DNA of 9,368 bases from an uncultured Burkholderiales bacterium (GCA_937925755.1 CALAMX010000032.1:1-9368), one strand, 5' to 3'; shown: positions 1 to 7,258, counted from the first letter of the stretch. The notes: generated by a model from the sequence alone, not told the origin. Made by a program: numbers and translations.

Positions 1-65
1 CCATCCGGCCCGTTCAAAAGCCCTGGCAGCAACTCCGTTCCTACGCTAACCTCATACCCAGCCAT
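1..65 (-). CDS. IS256-family transposase, N-terminus only (cut by left edge)
   Basis: An ATG at 65 on the minus strand opens a frame that stays open to the window edge (21 codons). It is preceded by a strong Shine-Dalgarno site, AAGGAG, 8 nt upstream. The visible peptide begins MAGYEVSVGTELLPGLLN. From memory this resembles the extreme N-terminus of GC-rich IS256-type (mutator, DDE) transposases, which have an ELLxxLL stretch before a VLNQxLEAExxEHLGA-like segment; that segment would lie outside the window. DNA between 66 and about 165 would then be the non-coding end of the insertion sequence. The minus-strand stretch from about 164 downward, beginning GAGTCCCTAAACTG, could be near its terminal repeat. 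The partner end is not visible, so the boundary is a guess. The identification rests on a short peptide; another gene is possible. Confidence 0.5.
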   Translation of the reverse strand, partial: MAGYEVSVGTELLPGLLNGPD

Positions 66-196
66 CGCTTCTTCTCCTTCGGTTATCGATCGTCTCACAA
101 CGTCAATTTACCGAATCGAAGCGGTGGCTACCTGCCCACCCGATTTACAGCAGTTTAGGGACTCAATCGCACCACCCCGTGTTGGACGCGACTTTC

Positions 197-248
197 GTCG
201 CTCCTACAGGTCGCTCCTACAGGTCGCTCCTACAGATCGCTCCTACGA
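197..248. repeat. 13-bp tandem repeat inside a REP unit (about 4 copies)
   Basis: GTCGCTCCTACAG is repeated head to tail at 197-209, 210-222 and 223-235. A diverged fourth copy, ATCGCTCCTACGA, follows at 236-248. The repeated segment is the right arm and tail of the REP unit whose hairpin core is at 188-201, so the array is a local expansion of half of that unit. Slippage is the simplest explanation. Confidence 0.9.
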
Positions 249-353
249 GATCGGCGCGGCAGGTGTAGGAGCGGCGAAAGCCGCGACATGCTTGCCGCGC
301 TGGCGCTTCCGGTAGGAGCGACGAGAGTCGCGACATGTCGTGAGATACACCCC

Positions 354-380
354 GTTGGTCGTTGTTGGTCGTTGTTGGTC
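354..380. repeat. 10-bp tandem repeat (GTTGTTGGTC, 2.7 copies)
   Basis: GTTGTTGGTC occurs at 361-370 and 371-380, preceded by the partial copy GTTGGTC at 354-360. It directly precedes the hairpin core at 381-394 and corresponds to the leader that other plus-oriented REP units carry once. It is therefore an expansion of the leader of that unit. Confidence 0.85.
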
Positions 381-497
381 ACGACTTTCGTCGGTCCTAC
401 GTGCCGCACCGCCCGCCGCGGTGGTCGCGACTGTCGTCGCTCCTACGTGATACCTCGCCTACCGTGTTGGTCGCGACTCTCGTCGCTCCTGCGCAGG

Positions 498-713
498 TTA
501 AGCTCTCACTCCGTGGCGGGGCAGGCAGCGATCCAGCCCCGAGCGCGAGACCTGCGGGTTGACGAACTCGCGCATGACCGCCAGCAGATCGTCCAGCGAC
601 AGCAACAGAGTCTTGCGCAGTTCCACCGCGATGATCTCCTGCGCCGCGGTCAGGGTGGTCCGCAGCCGATGCGGCGTGTGCGGCCGGTCTTCGAAGCTCG
701 TGCGGTGCTTCCA
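498..713 (-). pseudogene. IS481-type transposase fragment (truncated at both ends)
   Basis: Read on the minus strand, 713 to 498 encodes about 71 residues that begin W-K-H-R-T-S-F-E-D-R and end R-H-G-V-R-A before a TAA at 498-500. It includes LRKTLLLSLDDLL and a later SRSGLDRCLPRHGV. From memory this matches the N-terminal region of IS481-family transposases, where a helix-turn-helix segment ending in WKKR is followed by a FRRxTLLPLDDxLYAL-like and a RSxLxRCLxRHG-like stretch. An in-frame TAG (714-716) lies directly upstream and no start codon supports expression. The frame stops just after the RHG motif, where an intact transposase would continue for a further 200 or more residues including the DDE catalytic core. 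It is a remnant of an old insertion adjoining the REP cluster. Confidence 0.7.
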
Positions 714-852
714 CTAATAGATAAACACAATATATATGAGACACCCACTTAATCCGTAGGTGTAACATTTCCCGTTTTTATCAACTGCGGAGTTCCCAAG
801 TGGCACTTGTTCGAGTGACAGGAGTCAGCCGGTTCCAATGACCAGCGTCCCC

Positions 853-896
853 TCGGCGAGATAACGCGCAGGCCCTCCCTGCCGCTATCTCGCCGA
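853..896. repeat. Long inverted repeat / stem-loop
   Basis: TCGGCGAGATA (853-863) is perfectly complementary to TATCTCGCCGA (886-896), an 11-bp stem. Within the 22-nt loop, GCAGG (868-872) and CCTGC (878-882) form a second 5-bp stem closed by a 5-nt loop. No T-run follows on either strand, so it is not an obvious intrinsic terminator. It could be a structured leader RNA element or the end of a lost mobile element. Confidence 0.6.
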
Positions 897-914
897 ACGC
901 GAGAGGCGGCCATT

Positions 915-937
915 ACGTCGCAGCTACCGCTGCACGT
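915..937. repeat. Hairpin GCAGC-TACC-GCTGC with ACGT flanks
   Basis: GCAGC (920-924) pairs with GCTGC (929-933) around the tetraloop TACC. The flanking ACGT (915-918) and ACGT (934-937) extend the stem, with one bulged C at 919. It lies 18 bp after the larger stem-loop, so the two could form one structured element upstream of the exported-protein gene. Function unknown. Confidence 0.45.
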
Positions 938-1102
938 CATACCCCCTCCCACACTACTGACGGGCTGATCGTCTTTTGGTGATCTGCTGCGAACATCGCT
1001 TGCCGCCAGCGGCCAGCGGGCTCGTCATGTACATCGGCGACGGCGCCACACGATGAGCAGTGCACGCGATAGGGCTTCGCCTCGATCCGAGAGGAGAAGG
1101 CT

Positions 1103-1837
1103 GTGCGCATGACCCGTTTTCGCCAACCCGGCCGTATCAAAGCGGCCTACCCGCTACTCCGGCCTGCACTACTGAGTGCTGCGCTACTGGCCACCAACCC
1201 AGTCCACGCGGCACGGCCGATGATCACAGACGATGCCCGCATCGTCGATGCCAAGGCGTGCCAGCTCGAAAGCTGGATCAAGAGAAACCCGGGTAGCACC
1301 GAAGTCTGGGCCCTGCCAGCCTGCAACTTCACCGGCAACCTGGAACTGACGCTGGGCGGTGCGCGCAGCCGCGAGGATGGCCGCACCCAGAGCACGGATG
1401 TCGTGCTGCAAGGCAAGACGCTCTTCAAGCCCCTGGACGCCAATGGCTGGGGGATCGGCCTGGCGGCCGGCACGGTTCGTCACCCGCATACCGGCACCCA
1501 CGACGGGTATGCCTATGTGCCGGCCAGCTTTTCGTTCCGCGACGACGTAGTCGTCGTGCATGTCAATCTGGGCTGGATGCGCGAGGGGGAAACCCGGCGC
1601 AACCGCCTGACCTGGGGCCTGGGCAGCGAAGCCCAACTTGCCGAACACACCTGGTTGATCGCCGAGACCTTCGGCCAGAACCAAGGCAAGCCTTTTCACC
1701 AACTCGGCCTGCGTCACTGGCTGGTGCCGGATCGCGTCCAGCTCGATGCGACATACGGGAACCGAATTGGCGGCGGGAACGGCGAGCGTTGGTTTTCCAT
1801 CGGCCTGCGCCTGCTGTCGGTGCCGTTCCTGCCGTGA
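1103..1837 (+). CDS. Exported protein of unknown function, probable outer-membrane beta-barrel
   Basis: The 244-residue product has a Sec-type signal peptide: basic N-terminus (RQPGRIK), hydrophobic core at about 17-30, and a likely cut after VHA at 36. The mature part starts ARPMITDD, has two Cys (about 53 and 74), then alternating polar/apolar strands rich in Gly and Trp or aromatic residues, such as NLELTLGGAR, GWGIGLAAGTV and RWFSIGLRLL near the C-terminus. This pattern suits a small outer-membrane beta-barrel, but I do not recognise a characterised family. GAGGAGAAGG at 1091-1100 serves either the GTG at 1103 (AGGAG 6 nt away) or the ATG at 1109; the choice is open and shifts only two residues. 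The gene lies about 105 bp upstream of mgtA on the same strand and could be co-transcribed; a link to cation uptake is only contextual. Confidence 0.75.
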   Translation: MRMTRFRQPGRIKAAYPLLRPALLSAALLATNPVHAARPMITDDARIVDAKACQLESWIKRNPGSTEVWALPACNFTGNLELTLGGARSREDGRTQSTDVVLQGKTLFKPLDANGWGIGLAAGTVRHPHTGTHDGYAYVPASFSFRDDVVVVHVNLGWMREGETRRNRLTWGLGSEAQLAEHTWLIAETFGQNQGKPFHQLGLRHWLVPDRVQLDATYGNRIGGGNGERWFSIGLRLLSVPFLP

Positions 1838-1887
1838 CGCCCTAGCTGTCACGAGAGCCTGGCAAACTATGCCCGACCCTGGATATC

Positions 1888-1919
1888 GGCAGGCTGCCTG
1901 AGCACACTTCACCAGTGTG
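1888..1919. repeat. Two adjacent dyads in the mgtA upstream gap
   Basis: GGCAG-G-CTGCC (1888-1898) is followed 4 bp later by CACACT-TCACC-AGTGTG (1903-1919), a 6-bp stem with a 5-nt loop that ends 24 bp before the mgtA ATG. They may be operators or short leader hairpins. The gap between the two genes is only about 106 bp, too short for a long Mg2+-sensing leader of the enteric mgtA type. Confidence 0.4.
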
Positions 1920-1943
1920 AGCAGGCCGCCTCGGAGAACAAGA

Positions 1944-4709
1944 ATGAACTTCACATGGCTTAAAGAACTGTTCGCTAGCTTCCTGCGCGCGCGGCGCTTC
2001 ACCCGCCACTTCCGCCGCTTGCACCTGCTGGAGATCATGGTTCGCACCGGGGTGGCGCGGGAGGTGCCATCCGAGCTGGCGCAGGAACTACGCCGGGCGG
2101 CCATGGAGGCAAACGATGCCCTGTTGGCGCGTCTGGGCAGCCACGTCTATGGTCTTACCGAGACCGAGGCCGAGGCACTCCGGGCGCGCGTCGGTCCGAA
2201 CGAGATCGCGCAAGAAAAACCGCTGCCCTGGTGGGGCCACCTGTGGCGCTGCTATACCAACCCGTTCAACCTGCTGCTCACGGTGATGGCGCTGCTCTCC
2301 TGGCTGACCGAGGACCACAAGGCCACCCTCGTCATCAGCGCCATGGTGGCCCTGTCCACCCTGCTGCGCTTCTGGCAGGAGGGCAAGTCCAACCGGGCAG
2401 CGGACAAGCTCAAGGCCATGGTGAGCGTCAACGCCACGGTGCTGCGGCGCGACGTTTCCGAGGAGGCTGCACCGGGGTTCGAGCGCCATTACGGCGCGCT
2501 TGTACCGGTGAAGCCGGCGCGCCAGGTGGAGTTGCCCATGCGCGAACTGGTGCCGGGGGACGTGGTCGTGCTGTCGGCGGGCGACATGATCCCCGCTGAC
2601 TGCCGCGTGCTCACCGCCAAGGACCTGTTCGTCGCCCAAGCCGCCATGACCGGCGAATCCATGCCGGTGGAGAAGTTCGCCGTGCAGCGCGACCCGCAGG
2701 CCAGCAACCCCCTGGAACTCGACAACATCCTGTTCATGGGCACCAACGTGGTCTCTGGCACGGCCACGGCGGTGGTGCTGGCCACCGGCAACCATACCTA
2801 CTTCGGTGCCCTGGCCGGGCGTGTCACCGCCGCCGACCAAGTCCCCACCCAGTTCCAGGCCGGGGTGAACCAGGTGAGCTGGCTGTTGATCCGCTTCATG
2901 CTGGTGATGGCGCCCCTGGTGTTCATCATCAACGGCTTCACCAAGGGCGACTGGCTGGAGGCGCTGCTGTTCGCGCTCTCCATCGCCGTGGGCTTGACGC
3001 CCGAGATGCTGCCGATGATCGTCACCTCGACGTTGGCCAAGGGCGCCGTGTTCCTGTCGCGCAAGAAGGTCATCGTCAAGCGGCTGGATGCCATCCAGAA
3101 CTTTGGCGCCATGGACGTGCTGTGCACCGACAAGACCGGCACCTTGACGCAGGACAAGATTTTCTTGGCCCGTCACATCGATGCCTGGGGTGAGGAGTCC
3201 GACGAGGTGCTGGAGATGGCCTACCTCAACAGCTACTACCAGACGGGGCTCAAGAACCTGCTGGACGTGGCCGTGCTCGATCACGTCGAAGTACATCAGG
3301 AACTCAATCCGGCGATAAACTACCGCAAGGTCGATGAGATTCCGTTCGACTTCAACCGCCGCCGCATGTCGGTGGTGGTGAGCGAGCGCGAAGACCACCA
3401 CGAGTTGATCTGCAAAGGCGCGGTCGAGGAAATCCTCGCCGTCTGCTCGCGCGTGCGCCACGAAGACGCCATCGAGCCGCTGACGCCGGAACTGCTGGCG
3501 CACATCCGCCAGGTCACCGCCGAGCTGAACGAAGAGGGCCTGCGCGTGGTGGCCGTAGCCGCCAAGGAAGTGCCGCCGAGCAAAGAGGCCTATGGCGTGG
3601 CCGATGAGTCGGAACTGACCTTGATCGGCTACGTGGCCTTCCTCGATCCGCCGAAGGAATCGGCGGCCCCGGCGCTCAAGGCGCTGGCCGAGCACGGCGT
3701 GGCGGTCAAGGTGCTGACCGGCGACAACGAACGGGTCACCGCCAAGATCTGCCGCGAGGTGGGCATCGCAGCGGATGGCATCCTCCTGGGCACCGATGTG
3801 GAACGCTTGGATGAGGCGCAGCTCAGCCGCGCCGTCGAGACCCATCATGTATTCGCCCGCCTCACCCCGGCACAGAAGGAACGCATCGTCCGCGCCCTGC
3901 GCGCGAATGGCCACGTGGTCGGTTTCATGGGCGACGGCATCAACGACGCACCCGCCCTGCGCGCCGCCGACATCGGCATCTCGGTGGATTCGGCGGTGGA
4001 CATCGCCAAGGAGGCGGCCGATCTGATCCTGCTGGAAAAGAGCCTGATGGTGTTGGAAGAGGGCGTGCTGGAGGGCCGCCGCACCTTCGCCAACATGCTG
4101 AAGTACATCAAGATGACCGCCAGCTCCAACTTCGGCAACGTCTTCTCGGTGCTGGCGGCCAGCGCCTTCCTGCCCTTTCTGCCCATGTTGCCCCTGCAGC
4201 TCCTGGTGCAGAACCTGCTCTACGACATCTCCCAGGTCGCCATTCCCTTCGACCGCGTGGACGCCGAGCAGCTCGCCGCGCCGCAACGTTGGAACCCGGC
4301 CGACATCGGCCGTTTCATGCTGTTCTTTGGGCCGATCAGCTCGGTGTTCGACATCCTCACCTTTGCCATGCTGTGGTTCGTGTTCGGCGCCGATACCGTG
4401 GCCGAACAGGCCCTGTTCCAATCCGGTTGGTTCGTCGAGGGCCTGCTCACGCAGACCCTCATCGTGCACATGATCCGCACGGCGAAGATACCGTTCATCC
4501 AGAGCCGAGCCGCCACGCCGCTGCTGGTGATGACGGCGGTGATCATGGCCATCGGCATCTTTCTGCCGATGGGGCCGCTGGCACACTACTTCAAGCTGCA
4601 AGCATTGCCGCCACTGTATTTTGTGTTCCTGCCCCTGATCCTGCTGGCCTACATGGGACTGACCCAGGCCATGAAGGGCTTCTATTTCCGCCGTTATGGC
4701 TGGCAATGA
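1944..4709 (+). CDS. mgtA: Magnesium-importing P-type ATPase MgtA/MgtB
   Basis: This inner-membrane pump (P-type ATPase class IIIB) brings Mg2+ into the cytoplasm with ATP hydrolysis. The 921-residue product is close to the usual 900 or so. Visible in order: N-terminal cytoplasmic region; first membrane hairpin (NPFNLLLTVMALLSWL and following); actuator domain with TGES at 236-239; the MgtA-type membrane motif VGLTPEMLP at 349-357; phosphorylation motif DKTGTLT with Asp396; nucleotide domain; TGDN at 592-595; hinge GDGIND at 663-668; and a C-terminal block of hydrophobic helices. All catalytic motifs are intact. I chose ATG 1944 because GGAG at 1933-1936 sits 7 nt upstream; a GTG at 1917 in frame has no comparable site. 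The stop codon overlaps the start of an mgtC remnant, recalling mgtC/mgtB operons. Regulation by Mg2+ is expected for the family, but no PhoP-type box is evident. Confidence 0.96.
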   Translation: MNFTWLKELFASFLRARRFTRHFRRLHLLEIMVRTGVAREVPSELAQELRRAAMEANDALLARLGSHVYGLTETEAEALRARVGPNEIAQEKPLPWWGHLWRCYTNPFNLLLTVMALLSWLTEDHKATLVISAMVALSTLLRFWQEGKSNRAADKLKAMVSVNATVLRRDVSEEAAPGFERHYGALVPVKPARQVELPMRELVPGDVVVLSAGDMIPADCRVLTAKDLFVAQAAMTGESMPVEKFAVQRDPQASNPLELDNILFMGTNVVSGTATAVVLATGNHTYFGALAGRVTAADQVPTQFQAGVNQVSWLLIRFMLVMAPLVFIINGFTKGDWLEALLFALSIAVGLTPEMLPMIVTSTLAKGAVFLSRKKVIVKRLDAIQNFGAMDVLCTDKTGTLTQDKIFLARHIDAWGEESDEVLEMAYLNSYYQTGLKNLLDVAVLDHVEVHQELNPAINYRKVDEIPFDFNRRRMSVVVSEREDHHELICKGAVEEILAVCSRVRHEDAIEPLTPELLAHIRQVTAELNEEGLRVVAVAAKEVPPSKEAYGVADESELTLIGYVAFLDPPKESAAPALKALAEHGVAVKVLTGDNERVTAKICREVGIAADGILLGTDVERLDEAQLSRAVETHHVFARLTPAQKERIVRALRANGHVVGFMGDGINDAPALRAADIGISVDSAVDIAKEAADLILLEKSLMVLEEGVLEGRRTFANMLKYIKMTASSNFGNVFSVLAASAFLPFLPMLPLQLLVQNLLYDISQVAIPFDRVDAEQLAAPQRWNPADIGRFMLFFGPISSVFDILTFAMLWFVFGADTVAEQALFQSGWFVEGLLTQTLIVHMIRTAKIPFIQSRAATPLLVMTAVIMAIGIFLPMGPLAHYFKLQALPPLYFVFLPLILLAYMGLTQAMKGFYFRRYGWQ

Positions 4710-4878
4710 CGGGCGTGGCGGCGATTCGCAACATATCGACCTGCCTTCCCTCCTCGACACGTTGATCAGCCTCGCCGTAGCCTTCGTGCTTGGCGGGCGG
4801 AACGGCTGCGAGCGATAGGTCCGGCAACGCACGGCGGGGCAGCGCACCCACGTGCGGGTTGCGGTGGACGCGGCCTGA
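4696..4878 (+). pseudogene. mgtC: Decayed mgtC remnant (N-terminal part, internal stop)
   Basis: An ATG at 4696 overlaps the last 14 nt of mgtA in another frame and reads MAGNDGRGG..., then DLPSLLDTLISLAVAFVLGG, GRNGCER and TAG at 4816-4818. In the same frame beyond the TAG it continues VRQRTAGQRTHVRVAVDAA and stops at TGA 4876-4878. The MgtC/YhiD family has a first membrane helix followed by a motif like GLIGLERQYRQRTAGLRTHVLVAVGAA. The two halves match that motif position by position. The TAG stands where Gln (CAG) is expected, Arg and Gln where Leu is expected, and Asp where Gly is expected. Single-base changes explain most differences. The remaining C-terminal region is absent; a terminator for the opposite operon follows within 20 bp. 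MgtC proteins are inner-membrane factors for survival in low Mg2+. This copy cannot make a complete protein. Confidence 0.8.
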
Positions 4879-4890
4879 GCGGGGATGATG

Positions 4891-4914
4891 AAAAACCGGC
4901 CTTGCGGCCGGTTT
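4891..4914 (-). terminator. Rho-independent terminator of the molybdoenzyme operon
   Basis: On the minus strand AAACCGGCC-GCAA-GGCCGGTTT forms a perfect 9-bp stem with a GNRA tetraloop, and the T-run continues to five Ts (4891-4895). It lies 27 bp after the stop of the large-subunit gene, so it ends that operon. Read on the plus strand the same hairpin has a shorter T-run (GTTTC) and could also weakly stop transcription coming from mgtA. Confidence 0.88.
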
Positions 4915-4941
4915 CGACAGGGAAGCCCAAGACGCGCGTGA

Positions 4942-7245
4942 TCAGGCCCGGCGCACCTCGACCGCCACCATGGTGTCGAAGTTGCCGTTGATCGGGCTCA
5001 CATCGGGGGCGGTTACATAGTTGAACTCCTGCCCCGCCTTGGGGAAGAGCGCCGTCATGCCGACGCTGCCCGGACTCACGCCGTCGTGCACCCGGGCGCG
5101 GGCCTTGCACTGGCCATATCTCGACTTCAGCACGACCCAGTCGCCGTCACGGATGCCGCGGGCGCCGGCGTCCGCGGTGTTCATCTCCAGGTAGGCATCG
5201 GGCGTGCGGCTCGCGACGGTGGGCTTGTCCCAGTAGGTGTAGCCGGTGTTCCACAGCTCGTCCAGGCGGAAGTCGAAGGCCATGAGGGGGTATTCGGCAT
5301 TGACCCCGGACCATTCGTAGCGCTTGGGATCGAGCTTGCCCACGACGGCCATCTCCTCCACGTGGACCTTGTTGTCCTTGGTGAAGAAGCGCTTGCCCAG
5401 CAGCGCCTCCATCTCGTCACCATAGAGACGGGTCGGGGCTTTGCCGTTGACGTAGGGCCAGCGCACGCCATTGGTACCGGCCTGCTTCAGCATGTCCCAC
5501 GTGATGTCGCGGATATCGGCCGTTTTGGCGCGAATCTCATCCCATAATTCACGCTCGTCCTTCCAGTCGAAGCCCGCGTAGCCCATCTTCTGCGCCACCT
5601 GGGCGACGATCCACCAGTCGGGGCGTGCCTCACCGGGCGGGTCCATGAACTTCTGCTGCAGGCGCACCCGGCGGGTGACGCTGGAGAGGATGGTGTCGGT
5701 CTCGCCCCAGGTGGCGGCGGGAAAGATCACGTCCGCGTCCTCATTCATCTCGGTGACGATGCGGTCCTGGACGATGAAAAATGTTTTGGCCACCAGCGGC
5801 TTGTGCCGGTTGAGGTCGGGGATCTGCTTGTAGACATTGGAACCGAAGGCCCACATGGCGTGGATCTTGCCATCGCGCAGGCCCTTGAGGATGTCCAGGT
5901 TGTGCTCGCGGCTGGCCGGCTCCTTGGGCCAGGCCCAGGTGCCGCCGGGATGGCCGCCGGCGCGCGAGACGCAGGCGCCAGGCTTGCCGACGTTGCCCAG
6001 GATGATCCCCAAACAGGTGTAGGCATGCTGGTTCTCGAAGGCCGCCATCTGGTGCTGAATGCCCTTCTCGTGCAGCACCATGGTCTTGCCACGGTTGGCG
6101 ATCAGAAGATCGGCGGCGGCGCGGATTTTGTCCGCCGGCACGCCGGTGACGCGGGCGGCATTCTCCGGCGAGTAGCGGTCCTCCATCGCCACCTTTTTCA
6201 GCACGTCGAAGCCGCTCACCCACTTGTCGACGAAAGGCTTGTCCCAGGCATTGCGGCGCAGCACTTCCTGGATCAGCGCGGTGCCCAGCACGAAGTCGGT
6301 GCCGGGGCGGATCATCAGGTGCAGGCCGCCGCGCTCCTCGGCATGGCGTGCCATGGCGGTGCGCCGGGGGTCCACCACGATCTGCTTCGCCCCGGCGTTG
6401 TTCATGTAGAAGCGGTTGTACCAGACCGTGCCGTTGGCCCAGAGGTTGGTGCCGGCGGTGAACAGCAGCCCGGTCTGCTCGAAGTCCTCCTCGGTAAACG
6501 ACCGGGTGCCGGAGCCCAGGGCATGCGACACGCCGGCACTCTCCTCGTCGAAGAACCAGCCATTGCCGGCATGGCTGGAGGAGCCGATGGCCTCGAACCA
6601 GAGCTTGAGGATGGCGTGGGTGGGCAGGGACCACAGCCAGTCGCCCCAGATCAGGCCCAGGGCGTCGGGGCCGTGTTCCTTCTTGATGCGGTTGAGGTTG
6701 TCGGCGGTGAAGGCGATGGCCTCGTCCCAGCTCACGGCCGTGAGCGGCTTGCCCTTGCCGCCCTTGCGGATCATGGGCTGGGTCAGGCGTTTCTTCGCCG
6801 AGGGCAGGTTTTTCGAGAACAGGGTCTGGGCGTTGGTGCCACCGCGCACCGAGTGGTCACCGTGGTTGACCACGCAATCCTTGTCCGGGTAGACGGCGAT
6901 GAACACCTTCTTGCCGCCGGTCTCCGCCGGCACCACCATGGAGGGCGACAGCCACTCGCCGCTGAGCGCCGCCGTATAGGCACCGGTCGGGTGACGACCG
7001 GTGCCGCGCTCCCATACCTTGACCTTGTAGCCGCACTGCACCATGCAGTACTGACAGGTGGTGTTGAAGGTCTGGGCGTTCTCGGGTGGGAGCTCCACGC
7101 AGTCGCCCGGCCCCTTGGCCAGGGCAGCGCCAGGTAACGACAGGGTGCCCGCGGTGGCCGCGCCAGCCAGCGCACCGCGCTTGAGGAAGTTGCGCCGGCC
7201 CGTGTCGATACCGGCTGCTCCGATCTGTTTCATCTCGTCCGTCAT
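4942..7245 (-). CDS. Arsenite-oxidase-family molybdopterin oxidoreductase, large subunit (AioA-like), Tat-exported
   Basis: This is a catalytic subunit of 767 residues (AioA is about 825), expected to carry Mo-bisPGD and one Fe-S cluster in the periplasm. A twin-arginine motif, GRRNFLK (17-18 are Arg), precedes a hydrophobic stretch and an ALA site at 43. Cluster ligands are C64-x2-C67-x3-C71. Where most relatives have a fourth Cys, the HSVRGG segment offers Ser132, as in the [3Fe-4S] site of AioA. R428-A-G-G-H432 matches the RMGGH segment of AioA that holds active-site Arg and His. Further family marks are GFDVLKK and KFMDPPGEA. The stretch FFDEESAGVSHALG (231-244), near the molybdenum-ligand region, differs from what I recall for AioA. 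Start ATG 7245 has GAGGGGG upstream and lies 13 bp after the Rieske stop; a longer frame from 7596 only overlaps that gene. Substrate is undetermined; IdrA-type iodate reductase is the main alternative. Confidence 0.88.
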   Translation of the reverse strand: MTDEMKQIGAAGIDTGRRNFLKRGALAGAATAGTLSLPGAALAKGPGDCVELPPENAQTFNTTCQYCMVQCGYKVKVWERGTGRHPTGAYTAALSGEWLSPSMVVPAETGGKKVFIAVYPDKDCVVNHGDHSVRGGTNAQTLFSKNLPSAKKRLTQPMIRKGGKGKPLTAVSWDEAIAFTADNLNRIKKEHGPDALGLIWGDWLWSLPTHAILKLWFEAIGSSSHAGNGWFFDEESAGVSHALGSGTRSFTEEDFEQTGLLFTAGTNLWANGTVWYNRFYMNNAGAKQIVVDPRRTAMARHAEERGGLHLMIRPGTDFVLGTALIQEVLRRNAWDKPFVDKWVSGFDVLKKVAMEDRYSPENAARVTGVPADKIRAAADLLIANRGKTMVLHEKGIQHQMAAFENQHAYTCLGIILGNVGKPGACVSRAGGHPGGTWAWPKEPASREHNLDILKGLRDGKIHAMWAFGSNVYKQIPDLNRHKPLVAKTFFIVQDRIVTEMNEDADVIFPAATWGETDTILSSVTRRVRLQQKFMDPPGEARPDWWIVAQVAQKMGYAGFDWKDERELWDEIRAKTADIRDITWDMLKQAGTNGVRWPYVNGKAPTRLYGDEMEALLGKRFFTKDNKVHVEEMAVVGKLDPKRYEWSGVNAEYPLMAFDFRLDELWNTGYTYWDKPTVASRTPDAYLEMNTADAGARGIRDGDWVVLKSRYGQCKARARVHDGVSPGSVGMTALFPKAGQEFNYVTAPDVSPINGNFDTMVAVEVRRA

Positions 7246-7258
7246 GTCATCGTCCCCC

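Larger units (their letters stand above)
178..493. repeat. Cluster of six REP-like palindromic units
   Basis: Six units share a core GCGAC-N4-GTCGC followed by (C)TCCTAC. Units reading in the plus direction have hairpin cores at 188-201, 381-394 (imperfect), 427-440 and 473-486. Units reading in the opposite direction (GTAGGAG first) have cores at 271-284 and 318-331. Plus-oriented units also share a leader resembling GTGTTGGTC. Read in the GTAGGAG orientation, the loops are GAAA, GAAA, GAGA, GAAA, GACA and GAGA, mostly GNRA tetraloops. The unit at 271-284 replaces the A-T pair of the stem by G-C, so pairing is kept while sequence changes. This is the architecture of REP/BIME sequences known in Xanthomonadaceae and Pseudomonas. 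No TnpA-REP (Y1 transposase) gene is visible in the window. Confidence 0.85.
714..1102. other. Gene-free interval with several dyads
   Basis: No convincing gene is visible on either strand; the short open frames here lack Shine-Dalgarno sites and recognisable protein sequence. The segment starts with a short AT-rich stretch (about 714-780, including ATATATATG) that contrasts with the GC-rich surroundings. Dyads follow: an odd palindrome CAAGTG-G-CACTTG at 797-809, the large hairpin at 853-896, a hairpin at 915-937, and GCCGC-CA-GCGGC at 1002-1013. The promoter of the gene starting at 1103 should lie in the right half, but no clear -35/-10 pair can be defended. Confidence 0.6.

Noticed and set aside
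178..493. CRISPR array
   Set aside because: Units occur in both orientations with unequal spacing and hairpin cores, and no cas gene is nearby. The pattern is REP-like.
288..768. Open frames across the REP cluster on both strands
   Set aside because: They are made of translated repeats, lack ribosome sites and conflict with the transposase fragment at 498-713.
791..840. tRNA-like stretch (TTCGAGT near 810)
   Set aside because: No acceptor stem, anticodon arm or CCA-side pairing could be built around it.
1838..1943. Mg2+-sensing leader or riboswitch (mgtA or M-box type) before mgtA
   Set aside because: The gap is only about 106 bp and shows just two short dyads. No M-box core elements could be recognised.
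2088..4847. Very long open frame (919 codons) on the minus strand opposite mgtA
   Set aside because: It is antisense to a full-length P-type ATPase with all motifs intact. The product is rich in His, Gln and Gly with no domain pattern, as expected for a GC-rich shadow frame.
5803..7137. Long open frame (444 codons) on the plus strand opposite the molybdoenzyme gene
   Set aside because: It is antisense to a recognisable AioA-like protein, lacks a ribosome site and has low-complexity Gly/Ala/Val-rich composition.
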